From: Aestuariibaculum lutulentum
GTDB lineage: Bacteria > Bacteroidota > Bacteroidia > Flavobacteriales > Flavobacteriaceae
Direction: 5' to 3'
DNA length: 64,000 nucleotides
Assembly (NCBI RefSeq): GCF_032926325.1
Contig: NZ_CP136709.1
Coordinates: 2,326,501-2,390,500 of the forward strand
In this document: positions 27,599-36,671 of the stretch, piece by piece
Layout of the letters: the number at the start of each line of letters is the position of its first letter
Numbering within the stretch: the stretch's first letter is position 1
Position numbers and translations under genes: made by a program
Notes under the pieces: generated by a model
Told to the model about the DNA's origin: nothing
Database searches by the model: none
What the model saw: the letters and a program-made list of their open reading frames with translations, nothing else

Positions 27599-29950
27599 TT
27601 AAAACCTTACTCTAAAACTCACGTTAGGCGTGATGCCTAACGAATGATTTTCAACTTTGTTTACATTATTGGCAGCGTCTAAAGTATAGTAGCTGTTAAT
27701 GATGTTACTATGATTTAAAAGGTTCCATATAGAAGCGCCAACCGTGGCTTTAGCTGCATCTGAAATATTAAAAGCATACGTTGCCGAACAATCGGTTCGT
27801 AAATAATCTTTAAGGTTTGAACTATTGGGGGTTGCATACGTAATCACATCGTCATCCGGACTGTCGGTATTGTCGGGTTCTGTGGTTGGTTTTCCAGAAT
27901 GCCAGTTAACACCTAAGGCAAATTTAAAATTATGATTGGTATAGGTTCCTGCAAAAGAAATGGCGTGTCTGATGTCGGTATTATTCGGGAATGATTGTCC
28001 ATTGTTTAAACTATCGAAAGTATAGTCGTTAATGCTGTAAGAATAGGAAACCCATGAACTCACCGTATTTCCAAACTGTTTATTAATTAGTACATCTAAA
28101 CCTTTAATATCGTAGCTTCCTAAAGCATGCACAAACTGATACTGGTTTTGAAATCCCTGACTTCGGGTAGTAATGCCGTCTATCTTTTTTAAGTAAGTTT
28201 CCAGACTAATGAGTAATTCGTTTTTGTTATAATGAATTCCGGTAGATATTTGTTTGCTCTTTAAAATAGGCACGGGAAAAATAGTCTGATTATCCTTTGT
28301 AGTGATTTCGGTATAATTGTTTGCTAAAACCCATCGGCGTTTTTCAATGCCTAAAAAATCGTTTTGTAAATCGATAATTTGCGTAGTAGTCTGGCTTTTT
28401 AACTCTCCTAAAATTTCCAGCCTGAAGTTGTTTAAAAACCGTTGACTAAAACTTAATCGTGGTTCAATTAAAACTTTGTCGAATTTAGGAAAGTAGTTTA
28501 AGCGCCCGCCAAAATGAAGTTTTGTTTGTGCATTATTAGATAAATATTGGGTTTCGGCATAAGCCGCATGACTACGAATGACTTCTTTAATATAACTTCT
28601 GAAATAAGGATTGTTAACATCCTCTAAATTACTGATGCCAACTTCTGTAAATTGATAACCTCCGTTAATTTTAAACTGGTAATTCGGGGTGTAATTAATA
28701 TTCAATTTAACAGAGCCATCGTAAACTTCATTTTCCTGAATCAGGCGTTGGTTATTAATAATGTCAAAATTGGTGGCATCTAAATCGTAGTTGGAAACAT
28801 AAATTTGAGAAGTGGTCGATAATGTTTCATTCCAATCTCTGGTATAGGTGACACTGGCTGCTAAGTTTTCTTGTCTTAAACTGCTGTTTAAGGCTTCGTC
28901 TCTATTGTTATTGGTAGATTGCTCGTCGTAATTTAAAAAGTTATTTACATTCAAAAAATGAAAACGGATTTTGTCATTTTCTGTGATGTCGTAAAGAAAT
29001 TTTAAAGCCACATCGTAGAAATAGAACTTTTCGTTTTGCGAAATTGAATTAGAACTTGAGGTATTGGTTAAATCGGAATCCTGAAAAATGCGTTTAAAGT
29101 ATTGGTCGTAGGTTGGTGTGGCAATTAAATCGGTAAGTGAGCGTCTGCTGGATATCTGTAACTCTGTTTTTTTTGATAGTGGAATTTTCGCAAAACCATC
29201 GGCATTAATTAGGTTGAAGCCAAGACCTGCTTTAAATTCGTTATCAATAGTATTGGGTAATTTCATGTCGATAACGCTGGAAATACCATCGCCATATCTG
29301 GCACTGCTTCCGTTTTTGTAAACGTTTATTTTTTCGGTTGTATAGGGGTTGAAAGCCGAAATTAATCCGAAAAAATGACCTGACTGATACATTTTAATGC
29401 CGTCCCAAAGAAAGAGGTTCTGGTCGTGAGTGCCGCCTCGAATATTGATGTTGGAAACTGTTTCATCGGTGCTTATAATTCCGGGAAGTGCCTGGATGGT
29501 TTGTAATACATCGGGTTCTATTAATCCGGGAAGAATGCCAAAGGCTTCTGTGTTTATGGTAATGGCACCGTCATTTAGTTTTTCTATACCATTGGTAAGA
29601 TACTTTGAAACAATAATTTCATCAAGACGCTGTACTTTAAAAGAAGATTCTTCAGATACGATACGCTCTTTAATGGCAACAAACCGAGAATCTAAAATTT
29701 CAAACTCTAATGAGGTTTGAATATTTAAAAGGTCTAATGCATCTTGTAAGCTCAGGTCTTTAGAAGGTAAAGGTGCTGCTTTTTCTTTTATGGAAGCATC
29801 GGCATACGAGAAACTAATGTTGTAGCGCCCTTCAAGAATTTTTAAAACAGAAAAAAGAGATTGCTTTTCTTGATGGGTTTGTCCGTTAACCGGTAAAAAC
29901 ATCAAAAAACATAATCCGTAAATAATAGAAAGTATAAAGTTTCTATTCAC
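27599..29950 (-). CDS. TonB-dependent receptor with N-terminal signalling (STN-like) domain, FecA type
   Basis: A 783-residue outer-membrane receptor: signal peptide (ends NGQ), a short STN-like domain (about 28-95; FSVLKILEGRYNISFSYADA), the plug (about 110-230; LQTIQALPGIISTDETVSNINIRGG) and a 22-strand-type barrel ending in Phe (SFRVRF). The N-terminal domain would contact the FecR-like anti-sigma factor upstream. It starts with GTG, 8 nt inside the fecR gene. There is no carboxypeptidase-like domain and no SusD partner, so a polysaccharide ligand is not indicated; the ligand is unknown. Confidence 0.9.
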   Translation of the reverse strand: MNRNFILSIIYGLCFLMFLPVNGQTHQEKQSLFSVLKILEGRYNISFSYADASIKEKAAPLPSKDLSLQDALDLLNIQTSLEFEILDSRFVAIKERIVSEESSFKVQRLDEIIVSKYLTNGIEKLNDGAITINTEAFGILPGLIEPDVLQTIQALPGIISTDETVSNINIRGGTHDQNLFLWDGIKMYQSGHFFGLISAFNPYTTEKINVYKNGSSARYGDGISSVIDMKLPNTIDNEFKAGLGFNLINADGFAKIPLSKKTELQISSRRSLTDLIATPTYDQYFKRIFQDSDLTNTSSSNSISQNEKFYFYDVALKFLYDITENDKIRFHFLNVNNFLNYDEQSTNNNRDEALNSSLRQENLAASVTYTRDWNETLSTTSQIYVSNYDLDATNFDIINNQRLIQENEVYDGSVKLNINYTPNYQFKINGGYQFTEVGISNLEDVNNPYFRSYIKEVIRSHAAYAETQYLSNNAQTKLHFGGRLNYFPKFDKVLIEPRLSFSQRFLNNFRLEILGELKSQTTTQIIDLQNDFLGIEKRRWVLANNYTEITTKDNQTIFPVPILKSKQISTGIHYNKNELLISLETYLKKIDGITTRSQGFQNQYQFVHALGSYDIKGLDVLINKQFGNTVSSWVSYSYSINDYTFDSLNNGQSFPNNTDIRHAISFAGTYTNHNFKFALGVNWHSGKPTTEPDNTDSPDDDVITYATPNSSNLKDYLRTDCSATYAFNISDAAKATVGASIWNLLNHSNIINSYYTLDAANNVNKVENHSLGITPNVSFRVRF

Positions 29951-30839
29951 CTTTTAATGTTATAGTATTGTTTGTTTTACTATAGGTTATATGTAACGGT
30001 ACGGTGATAGATTTTAGTGCAATATCTAAATTATTATGGGTGAAACTACCAGAAAATAATTGGTTTTCATCTATGTTTAATAGTTTAATGTTCACGCCGT
30101 ATTGTCTTTCGAATTCAGTAATGACTTGTTTGTAAGGTAAACTTTTAAAGGTGCTTTCATTATTTAACCACGAAGGTTCTAGGTTTTTTTCTTTTTCTTT
30201 AGCAATAAATTTCCCGTTTAGAATTAAAAAACTGTCACCAGGTTTTAATTTAGTCTCTTGTGAATTGTAAGTCACTCCAACTAAACCTTCGTAGCAAATA
30301 ACTTCAAAAAACTGTTCACGTTGTTTAACGTTAAACTGTGTACCATATACGGTAATAGTACCGGTTTTGGTTTTTACATGAAACGAAGATCCTTTAGAAA
30401 CTTTAAAAAAAGCTTCTCCAGAAAGGTTGACTTCGCGTTCATTTTTCCAATCACTTTTATTAAAAACTAAAGTCGATTTGGCATTTAAGTTTACAACAGA
30501 TTGGTCGGGTAGTTCTATAAATGTTTTTTCAGCTATATCGGTAGTGTAGGTCGTGTCTAAAGTAGTTGTATAGTAATATAAACTGAAACAAATAGCTAAT
30601 ACCGCGGCAACCCGAACCATGTATTTTGTCCAAGGAGTTGTTGTTTTTTTCGAACTGTTAATTGTGTTTAAAACCTGATCTAAAGCTTCAGCCGTATTGT
30701 ATTCTTCAGATTTAAAGCTCAGCAAGGCTTTGTTCAACTGAATTAAATCTTCATAATCTTCAAGCTTTTTAAAGGCTTCAAGTTCCTGATTGTTCAGTTC
30801 GTTATTTAACCATTTCGATATTAATTGTTCTCTATCCAT
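29943..30839 (-). CDS. FecR-family anti-sigma/signal transducer
   Basis: A 298-residue inner-membrane regulator. Cytoplasmic N-terminus about 1-85 (sigma binding), one membrane helix about 88-104 (VAAVLAICFSLYYYT), a periplasmic FecR domain (FIELPDQSVVNLNAKSTLVF, GEAFFKVSKGSSFHVKT) and a C-terminal DUF4974 domain (VITEFERQYGVNIKLL ... LDIALKSI). It should relay receptor occupancy to the FecI-type sigma factor. A 69-nt gap with its own promoter-like element separates it from the sigma gene. Confidence 0.93.
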   Translation of the reverse strand: MDREQLISKWLNNELNNQELEAFKKLEDYEDLIQLNKALLSFKSEEYNTAEALDQVLNTINSSKKTTTPWTKYMVRVAAVLAICFSLYYYTTTLDTTYTTDIAEKTFIELPDQSVVNLNAKSTLVFNKSDWKNEREVNLSGEAFFKVSKGSSFHVKTKTGTITVYGTQFNVKQREQFFEVICYEGLVGVTYNSQETKLKPGDSFLILNGKFIAKEKEKNLEPSWLNNESTFKSLPYKQVITEFERQYGVNIKLLNIDENQLFSGSFTHNNLDIALKSITVPLHITYSKTNNTITLKGE

Positions 30840-30862
30840 AATTCCTTATTCGTCTATATAAC

Positions 30863-30888
30863 AGTTAACTATTGTTTTTTCCTACCCT
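30863..30888 (-). promoter_or_regulatory. AGGGTAGG-N10-AGTTAACT element upstream of fecR
   Basis: On the minus strand AGGGTAGG (30888-30881), 10 nt, AGTTAACT (30870-30863), ending 23 nt before the fecR ATG. The same element in the same orientation precedes the divergent lipoprotein gene. It is probably a promoter for the FecI-type sigma factor encoded next to it; a repressor or activator site is the alternative. Confidence 0.6.
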
Positions 30889-30908
30889 AAAAACTAAAAT
30901 TTTTAAGA

Positions 30909-31424
30909 TTACAGTTCTTTAATGTCTTTTCTCAATTTTTCAAGAGCGCCGTAAATGCGTTTTTCAACGGCTTTTGTTGATATGTCTAAAATCTCGGCTA
31001 TTTCCTTAAATCGCTTGCCTTCAATTCTATTCATTAAAAAGGCTTCACGCTGAGCATCTGTTAAATTGGCTAAGGCGAGCTGAACTTTTTTACGGTATTC
31101 ATCCTCCTGCATTAAAAATTCAGGATTTTCATTAGTATAATGTGTAGGTTTTGTTCCTTGATATTTTAATATCACTTTTTGGTGCGCAGCTTCATTTAGC
31201 ATTAAGTTGTTTGCGGTAGTAAATACAAAACTCTTGGCTTTTTCTGGAGTAACTTTTCCGCAGTTTTCCCAGAGTTTTACAAAAGCCTCCTGTACTTTAT
31301 CTTTTGGGTTAAGTTGCTCTCCGAATTTATAATATAAAAAGTTGCGTAAATCTTTGGCGTATTTATTAAAAATGGAAGAAAACAAACGTTCTTCGCATAT
31401 ATTATCCTGTATCGATTTTGGCAT
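30909..31424 (-). CDS. FecI-type ECF RNA polymerase sigma factor
   Basis: A 171-residue sigma factor of the FecI-like group found in Bacteroidota: region 2 (FSSIFNKYAKDLRNFLYYKFG, PKDKVQEAFVKLWENC, AKSFVFTTANNLMLNE) and region 4 (TDAQREAFLMNRIEGKRFKEIAEILDISTKAVEKRIYGALEKLRKD). With fecR and the receptor it forms a surface-signalling unit. A minus-strand TAATTTTG (31523-31530) could be its housekeeping promoter, with a leader of about 90 nt. Confidence 0.93.
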   Translation of the reverse strand: MPKSIQDNICEERLFSSIFNKYAKDLRNFLYYKFGEQLNPKDKVQEAFVKLWENCGKVTPEKAKSFVFTTANNLMLNEAAHQKVILKYQGTKPTHYTNENPEFLMQEDEYRKKVQLALANLTDAQREAFLMNRIEGKRFKEIAEILDISTKAVEKRIYGALEKLRKDIKEL

Positions 31425-31469
31425 ATTCCCTTGAACTTGGAGTAACTAAAATAAAAAAAAAGAATATAC

Positions 31470-31494
31470 AGGGTAGGAATTTTTAAAGTTAACT
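31470..31494 (+). promoter_or_regulatory. AGGGTAGG-N9-AGTTAACT element upstream of the repeat lipoprotein
   Basis: AGGGTAGG (31470-31477), 9 nt, AGTTAACT (31487-31494), ending 42 nt before the lipoprotein ATG. It matches the element before fecR. No TAnnTTTG element is found for this gene, which supports transcription by the alternative sigma factor. Confidence 0.6.
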
Positions 31495-31536
31495 TGTTCT
31501 ATTACCAAAAGCTATGATCAACCAAAATTACATATC

Positions 31537-33288
31537 ATGAAAACTAAACTAAAATTATTACTACTACTGTCTTTTTTTGCCCTTTCCCTAATGACGTCTT
31601 GCCAGGATGAAGTTGTCGATATTACAACTGCCGAAGAATCTGAAGCTATTGCAGCAAATTCGGAGTTGGCTGTATTAATTGAAGCAACTTCAACTAAAGA
31701 CGGATCTATGGATAATATTATTGATAGAGCAAGCTGTTTAACGGTTGGGTTACCAATAACGGTGTCGGTTCATGGTTTGGAGATTAAAATCGATTCAACC
31801 GAAGATTATAAAATTATAGCAGCTTTATTTAAGGAGTTCGATTACGATTATAGTGACTTGGAGATTTTCTTTCCAATTACTGTAACGACCTCCAACTTCA
31901 CTGAAATTACTATTGAATCTAAAGCTGCTCTAATCGAGTTGGCACAGGAATGCCGTGGAGAAAATGAAGATGATGATGATATTGAGTGTATCGATTTTCA
32001 ATACCCTATTTCTTTTTCCGTTTACGATACGCGATTTCAGGCTATCGATGTGGTGACTATTGAAAGCGACAGAGCCATGTATCGATTTATTCATAGAGTG
32101 CGAGAAGGCGAAGTATTTGCGAGTTTAAACTTTCCTGTGACTATGGTTTTGGGAGATGGAACAACCATAGAAGTGAATAATAATCTGGCATTGAGAAATG
32201 CGATGCGAGAGGCTAAAAATGCCTGCGATGAAGATGATGACAATGATTACGGAGATACCGATTTCACTAAAGAGCGTTTAGATAATTTATTGCAAACCTG
32301 TCCTTGGGTGGTGTATGAGTTTGAAAGAAATGAGGACGATTTACGCGACAAATATCGAGAGTATGCCGTAGTATTTAAAGCTGAAAACATTGTGCAGGTG
32401 CGCACCAGAGGAGGTGATACCTTAACAGGAACCTGGTCTACGCGTGTTACAGATAATGGAGCCTTGATAAAGTTAGAGTTTGATACTTTAGTAGATTTTA
32501 GTTTGGAATGGTTTGTTTACGATTTAGAATACGGAAGAATTAAATTATATCAGGCCGGAGGTAATCGTGTCATATTAAAGAAAAACTGTGACATTGTTTT
32601 CGATTATACTAAAGAAAGCATTGAGAATTATTTACAGGAATGTTACTGGCGTGTAGAGCGTTTAAATGTTGAAGGTGTAGATAATGAAAATGAATACATA
32701 GGAACACCATTAAAATTCTATACTGAAAATCTTGTGAAACTTCGCATAAATGGTGAGCTTGTTGAAGGCACCTATCTGGTGACTGCCGTTGATACAGGTT
32801 TTATGTTGCAGATAGCTTTTGAAGGTCGACCAAATTTAAATCTGGAATGGTTAATTACTTTTCTTGAACCAGGATTAATCAAATTAGAGAATGATAGTAA
32901 TAAAATGGTGTTGAAAAGACACTGTCCGGAGCTTGACGGCGATTTAAAATATATTGACGCTTTATTAATTGTTGGCGATTGGGAAGTTGCTAAATACCAG
33001 GATGGAGATGTCGATAAAACTTCAGATTACAGCAACTTTACTTTGAATTTTATGGTTTCAGGTCGTGTAACAGCAACCGATTTAGAGGCTAATGTTATTA
33101 ACGGATCGTGGTTAGCTTATCGTTATGAAGGGGTATTCCTGGGGATGCACTTTGAGGAAACCGAGCCATTTACAGTGTTAAATCACCGTTGGAGAGTTAA
33201 AGAAGTGTCAACAACTCGAATAGAATTAAAAGATTTAAGTGCTTCTGGTGCAGTAGAACGCATTTTAGTCTTGGAAAAGAGAAATTAA
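31537..33288 (+). CDS. probable surface lipoprotein built of two kinds of repeats
   Basis: A 583-residue lipoprotein, not recognised by name. Lipobox LMTSC puts the acylated Cys at residue 22, followed by QDEVVD, an acidic start that resembles Bacteroidota lipoprotein export signals, so it may be displayed on the cell surface. Two similar units (67-139 and 151-230, each bounded by Cys, with PI/PVT, an IES or IEV strand and an acidic linker) are followed by three longer units (243-351, 357-463, 472-583) with the pattern W-V-(N)-L-x-W-GxIKL-VILK, which look lipocalin-like. It is divergent from the FecI-FecR-FecA unit and shares its promoter element. Confidence 0.75.
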   Translation: MKTKLKLLLLLSFFALSLMTSCQDEVVDITTAEESEAIAANSELAVLIEATSTKDGSMDNIIDRASCLTVGLPITVSVHGLEIKIDSTEDYKIIAALFKEFDYDYSDLEIFFPITVTTSNFTEITIESKAALIELAQECRGENEDDDDIECIDFQYPISFSVYDTRFQAIDVVTIESDRAMYRFIHRVREGEVFASLNFPVTMVLGDGTTIEVNNNLALRNAMREAKNACDEDDDNDYGDTDFTKERLDNLLQTCPWVVYEFERNEDDLRDKYREYAVVFKAENIVQVRTRGGDTLTGTWSTRVTDNGALIKLEFDTLVDFSLEWFVYDLEYGRIKLYQAGGNRVILKKNCDIVFDYTKESIENYLQECYWRVERLNVEGVDNENEYIGTPLKFYTENLVKLRINGELVEGTYLVTAVDTGFMLQIAFEGRPNLNLEWLITFLEPGLIKLENDSNKMVLKRHCPELDGDLKYIDALLIVGDWEVAKYQDGDVDKTSDYSNFTLNFMVSGRVTATDLEANVINGSWLAYRYEGVFLGMHFEETEPFTVLNHRWRVKEVSTTRIELKDLSASGAVERILVLEKRN

Positions 33289-33360
33289 TTCTGCTACAGT
33301 TGAAAGTGCAACTTGTTTGTTTAAGTTAGTAGGTTAATTATTTAAGGAAGCTTTCAACGG

Positions 33361-33402
33361 AAAAGGGCTGTCAAAATATGTATTTTGGTAGTCCTTTTTT
33401 TT
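33361..33402 (+). terminator. intrinsic terminator of the repeat lipoprotein gene
   Basis: Long stem (arms 33361-33378 and 33381-33398, three G-T pairs) with a run of eight T ending at 33402, 72 nt after the stop. Confidence 0.8.
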
Positions 33403-33449
33403 GTTCTATATTTTGTATAAGTATACTTCTATAATACACAGCAAATCAC

Positions 33450-33457
33450 TAAATTTG
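33450..33457 (+). promoter_or_regulatory. TAnnTTTG -7 element for ffh-folD
   Basis: TAAATTTG, exact match, 26 nt before the ffh ATG. Confidence 0.7.
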
Positions 33458-33483
33458 CACTTCTTAAAATTTCAATAACAATT

Positions 33484-34812
33484 ATGTTTAATAATTTAAG
33501 CGATAAATTAGATAAAGCCTTACACGTTCTTAAAGGACACGGAAGTATTACAGAAGTAAACGTTGCAGAGACTTTAAAGGAAGTAAGACGTGCTTTACTG
33601 GATGCCGATGTTAACTTTAAAATAGCAAAACATTTTACAAATACCGTTAAGGAAAAAGCACTGGGGCAAAATGTATTAACGACATTACAGCCTGGGCAAT
33701 TAATGGTTAAAATCGTAAAAGACGAGTTAACCGAATTAATGGGAGGTGATGCCGAAGGAATCAACTTGTCAGGTACACCAAGTGTTATTTTAATGTCAGG
33801 TTTACAAGGTTCTGGTAAAACAACCTTTTCTGGTAAGCTTGCTAATTATCTTAAAAATAAAAAAACAAAGAAACCTTTATTAGTAGCCTGTGACGTGTAT
33901 CGTCCTGCGGCAATCGACCAGTTACATGTGGTTGGAGAGCAGATAGGTGTAGAGGTTTTTAGCGATAAAGGAAATCAAGATCCGGTAGCGATTGCTCAGG
34001 CAGGTATTGCACATGCCAAAGCCAACGGACATAACGTGGTGATTATAGATACCGCTGGTCGTTTAGCTGTTGATGAGGCCATGATGACTGAAATCTCAAA
34101 CATTCACGCAGCTATTAAACCACAGGAAACCTTATTTGTTGTAGATTCTATGACAGGTCAGGATGCTGTAAACACCGCGAAAGCCTTCAACGATGTATTG
34201 AATTTCGACGGTGTTATTCTTACTAAATTAGACGGTGATACACGTGGTGGTGCAGCCATTTCAATTAAATCGGTAGTGAATAAACCAATTAAGTTTATTG
34301 GTACTGGTGAGAAAATGGAAGCGATCGATGTGTTCTATCCGTCACGTATGGCAGATCGTATCCTTGGTATGGGAGACGTGGTGTCGTTAGTAGAGCGTGC
34401 GCAAGAGCAGTTTGATGAAGAGGAAGCACGTAAGCTTCAAAAGAAAATTGCTAAAAACCAGTTTGGTTTCGACGATTTCTTAAATCAGATTCAGCAAATT
34501 AAGAAAATGGGTAACATGAAAGACCTTATGGGCATGATACCTGGTGCTGGAAAAATGTTGAAAGATGTCGATATTGATGATGATGCCTTTAAAGGCATTG
34601 AAGCCATCATTTATTCAATGACACCTGAAGAAAGAACCAATCCTTCAATCATCAATGCGAGCAGAAAAAAACGTATTGGTAAAGGATCTGGAACTTCGGT
34701 ACAACAAGTTAATCAGCTTTTAAAGCAATTCGATCAAATGAGCAAAATGATGAAGATGATGCAGGGTGGTGGTGCTAAAAAGATGATGAGCATGATGCGA
34801 GGCATGCGTTAA
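33484..34812 (+). CDS. ffh: signal recognition particle GTPase Ffh (SRP54)
   Basis: A 442-residue SRP protein that binds 4.5S RNA and hydrophobic signal sequences and hands ribosomes to FtsY. N domain first, then the G domain (GLQGSGKTTFSGKLA, DVYRPAAIDQL, DTAGRL, TKLDGDTRGGA, GTGEKM) and the Met-rich M domain (QIKKMGNMKDLMGMIPG ... MSKMMKMMQGG). Length is typical. folD follows after 50 nt and is probably co-transcribed. Confidence 0.97.
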   Translation: MFNNLSDKLDKALHVLKGHGSITEVNVAETLKEVRRALLDADVNFKIAKHFTNTVKEKALGQNVLTTLQPGQLMVKIVKDELTELMGGDAEGINLSGTPSVILMSGLQGSGKTTFSGKLANYLKNKKTKKPLLVACDVYRPAAIDQLHVVGEQIGVEVFSDKGNQDPVAIAQAGIAHAKANGHNVVIIDTAGRLAVDEAMMTEISNIHAAIKPQETLFVVDSMTGQDAVNTAKAFNDVLNFDGVILTKLDGDTRGGAAISIKSVVNKPIKFIGTGEKMEAIDVFYPSRMADRILGMGDVVSLVERAQEQFDEEEARKLQKKIAKNQFGFDDFLNQIQQIKKMGNMKDLMGMIPGAGKMLKDVDIDDDAFKGIEAIIYSMTPEERTNPSIINASRKKRIGKGSGTSVQQVNQLLKQFDQMSKMMKMMQGGGAKKMMSMMRGMR

Positions 34813-34862
34813 TAGTAAATTTTAAGAACATTTATAATAAACAAGCAAGCAAAATCTGAAAT

Positions 34863-35738
34863 ATGACAATTTTAGACGGAAAAAAAGTAAGTAACGATAT
34901 TAAAGAGGAAATCGCGGTAGAAGTGAGCAACATGGTTGCCAATGGCGAAAAGGTACCTCATTTAGCAGCGATTTTAGTAGGAACAGATGGTGCAAGTATG
35001 ACTTACGTGAATGCTAAAGTAAAGGCTTGTGAAAAAATAGGATTTAATTCAACATTAATAGACTTACCAGAGGAAACAACTGAGGAAGTGTTATTACAAA
35101 AAATACACGAATTAAATACCAATGACGATATCGACGGATTTATCGTGCAGTTGCCATTACCTAAGCACATCGATGAGCAAAAGGTATTAATGGCTATCGA
35201 TCCAGATAAAGATGTAGATGGTTTCCATCCAACAAATGTGGGTAGAATGGCATTAGATTTACCAACGTTCCTTCCGGCAACTCCGTTTGGAATCATGGAA
35301 TTATTAGAGCGTTACAATGTAGAAACCTCTGGTAAAAATGTGGTTGTTATGGGACGTAGTCATATTGTTGGTCGCCCAATGAGTATTTTAATGAGCCAGA
35401 AGCGTAAGGCTGGTGATGCAACAGTTACTGTTGTACACAGTCGTACGAAGAACTTAGCTGAGATTACTCGTGGTGCAGATATCATTGTAGCTGCTATTGG
35501 TATCTCAGAATACTTAACTGGCGATATGGTTAAAGATGGTGTAGTTGTTATTGATGTTGGAATTACTCGCGTACCAGACGAAACTAAAAAAGCGGGTTAC
35601 CGTTTAGCTGGTGATGTCGATTTTGCAAGTGTAAGCCCTAAAGCAAGTTTTATTACCCCGGTACCTGGTGGTGTAGGACCAATGACGATTGCTATGCTTC
35701 TTAAAAATACCTTATTAGCAAGAGAAAGGCATGCATAG
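34863..35738 (+). CDS. folD: bifunctional methylenetetrahydrofolate dehydrogenase/cyclohydrolase
   Basis: A 291-residue cytoplasmic enzyme interconverting 5,10-methylene-THF and 10-formyl-THF. Family marks: [14 protein letters not shown] with the catalytic Lys, [24 protein letters not shown], the NADP-binding [14 protein letters not shown], and [16 protein letters not shown]. Terminated by a strong hairpin downstream. Confidence 0.97.
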   Translation: MTILDGKKVSNDIKEEIAVEVSNMVANGEKVPHLAAILVGTDGASMTYVNAKVKACEKIGFNSTLIDLPEETTEEVLLQKIHELNTNDDIDGFIVQLPLPKHIDEQKVLMAIDPDKDVDGFHPTNVGRMALDLPTFLPATPFGIMELLERYNVETSGKNVVVMGRSHIVGRPMSILMSQKRKAGDATVTVVHSRTKNLAEITRGADIIVAAIGISEYLTGDMVKDGVVVIDVGITRVPDETKKAGYRLAGDVDFASVSPKASFITPVPGGVGPMTIAMLLKNTLLARERHA

Positions 35739-35758
35739 ATAATATCTTTATTGAAAAT

Positions 35759-35796
35759 AAAAAAAGCAGCATTTTTTTAAATGCTGCTTTTTTTTT
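35759..35796 (+). terminator. intrinsic terminator of ffh-folD
   Basis: Stem GCAGCATTT / AAATGCTGC with a TTTT loop, preceded by seven A and followed by nine T. Confidence 0.9.
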
Positions 35797-35947
35797 GTGC
35801 GGTCACTTGTCTATTTTCTCCTTTTGGGGAATGAAGATGCGAATCGATTAATAACTATTATCTGCATTTTAATTGTGGGCTGCCAGATAGGAAAAAATAA
35901 AGACAAATTTTCTGCTTTTAGTCATGATTTTAAAAATGTTTATAATT

Positions 35948-35955
35948 TATTTTTG
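35948..35955 (+). promoter_or_regulatory. TAnnTTTG -7 element for the acetate transporter gene
   Basis: TATTTTTG, exact match, 31 nt before the ATG at 35986. Confidence 0.65.
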
Positions 35956-35985
35956 CGGCCAATTTTAATTCTTTAATAGTTCGAT

Positions 35986-36555
35986 ATGAGCAACAACAAA
36001 TTAGGAAATCCAGCAGTGGTAGGATTAGCTGGTTTCGGTTTAACCACTTTATTGTTACAGTTTCACAACCTTGGTTTTTCTGGTTTGGGTCCTGTTTTGT
36101 CCATGGGCCTTATTTTTGGAGGATTGGCGCAGTTTATAGCAGGTTTTATGGAGCAAAAAACAGGAAATAACTTCGGTTTTGCTGCTTTTACAACTTATGG
36201 TGCATTTTGGATTGGTTTGGGTATCATTTGGATTTTGAACCACTTAGGTGTTTATGAAACAACTTCTTTTGAAACAGGTTTGTATTTACTGGGATTTACT
36301 TTTTTAACAGCTATATTCTGGGTAGGATCTTTATATATTCATTCAGCCATGGCTGTTACATTTACAACTTTATTGATTGGTTTTATCCTTTTAGATCTGG
36401 GGCATTTTGGTTTTCCAGTAATGAATAAAGTTGCAGCTATTGATTTGATTATTTGTGCACTTTCTGCCTGGTATATGATGGCTGTCATTATATTGAATGA
36501 TGTTAGCGGAAAAGAATTGTTGAAGAACGGGAAAGCCTGGATTGGTAAGAAGTAA
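35986..36555 (+). CDS. satP: acetate/succinate uptake transporter (GPR1/FUN34/YaaH family)
   Basis: A 189-residue inner-membrane protein with six predicted helices. The N-terminal NPAVVGLAGFGLTTLLLQFHN and the GAFWIGLG segment are characteristic of the SatP/YaaH family, which takes up acetate and succinate with protons. It is monocistronic and followed by an inverted repeat (36578-36649). Ammonium export, once proposed for eukaryotic relatives, is a less likely alternative. Confidence 0.88.
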   Translation: MSNNKLGNPAVVGLAGFGLTTLLLQFHNLGFSGLGPVLSMGLIFGGLAQFIAGFMEQKTGNNFGFAAFTTYGAFWIGLGIIWILNHLGVYETTSFETGLYLLGFTFLTAIFWVGSLYIHSAMAVTFTTLLIGFILLDLGHFGFPVMNKVAAIDLIICALSAWYMMAVIILNDVSGKELLKNGKAWIGKK

Positions 36556-36577
36556 TAATTGAAAAAAGTGAATATTT

Positions 36578-36649
36578 TGTCAACCTGAATTTATTTCAGA
36601 ATCTAAAATACGTGCTGATGCCAGATTCTGAAATAAATTCAGAATGACA
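36578..36649. repeat. large inverted repeat, REP/BIME-like
   Basis: Two 27-nt arms (36578-36604 and 36623-36649) are inverted copies matching at 25 of 27 positions, with an 18-nt centre. Core CTGAATTTATTTCAG / CTGAAATAAATTCAG. From memory, very similar 'CTGAAATAAATTCAGnATGACA' palindromes recur between genes in Flavobacteriia. The RNA would form a strong hairpin without a T run, so it is a dispersed repeat rather than a simple terminator. Confidence 0.75.
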
Positions 36650-36671
36650 GCAATAAAAATAAGTAGGGTTT

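Noticed and set aside
31523..31530. TAATTTTG as a certain promoter for the fecI-type gene.
   Set aside because: It matches the -7 consensus, but there is no -33 at normal spacing and AT-rich sequence gives such matches by chance; mentioned under the sigma factor only.
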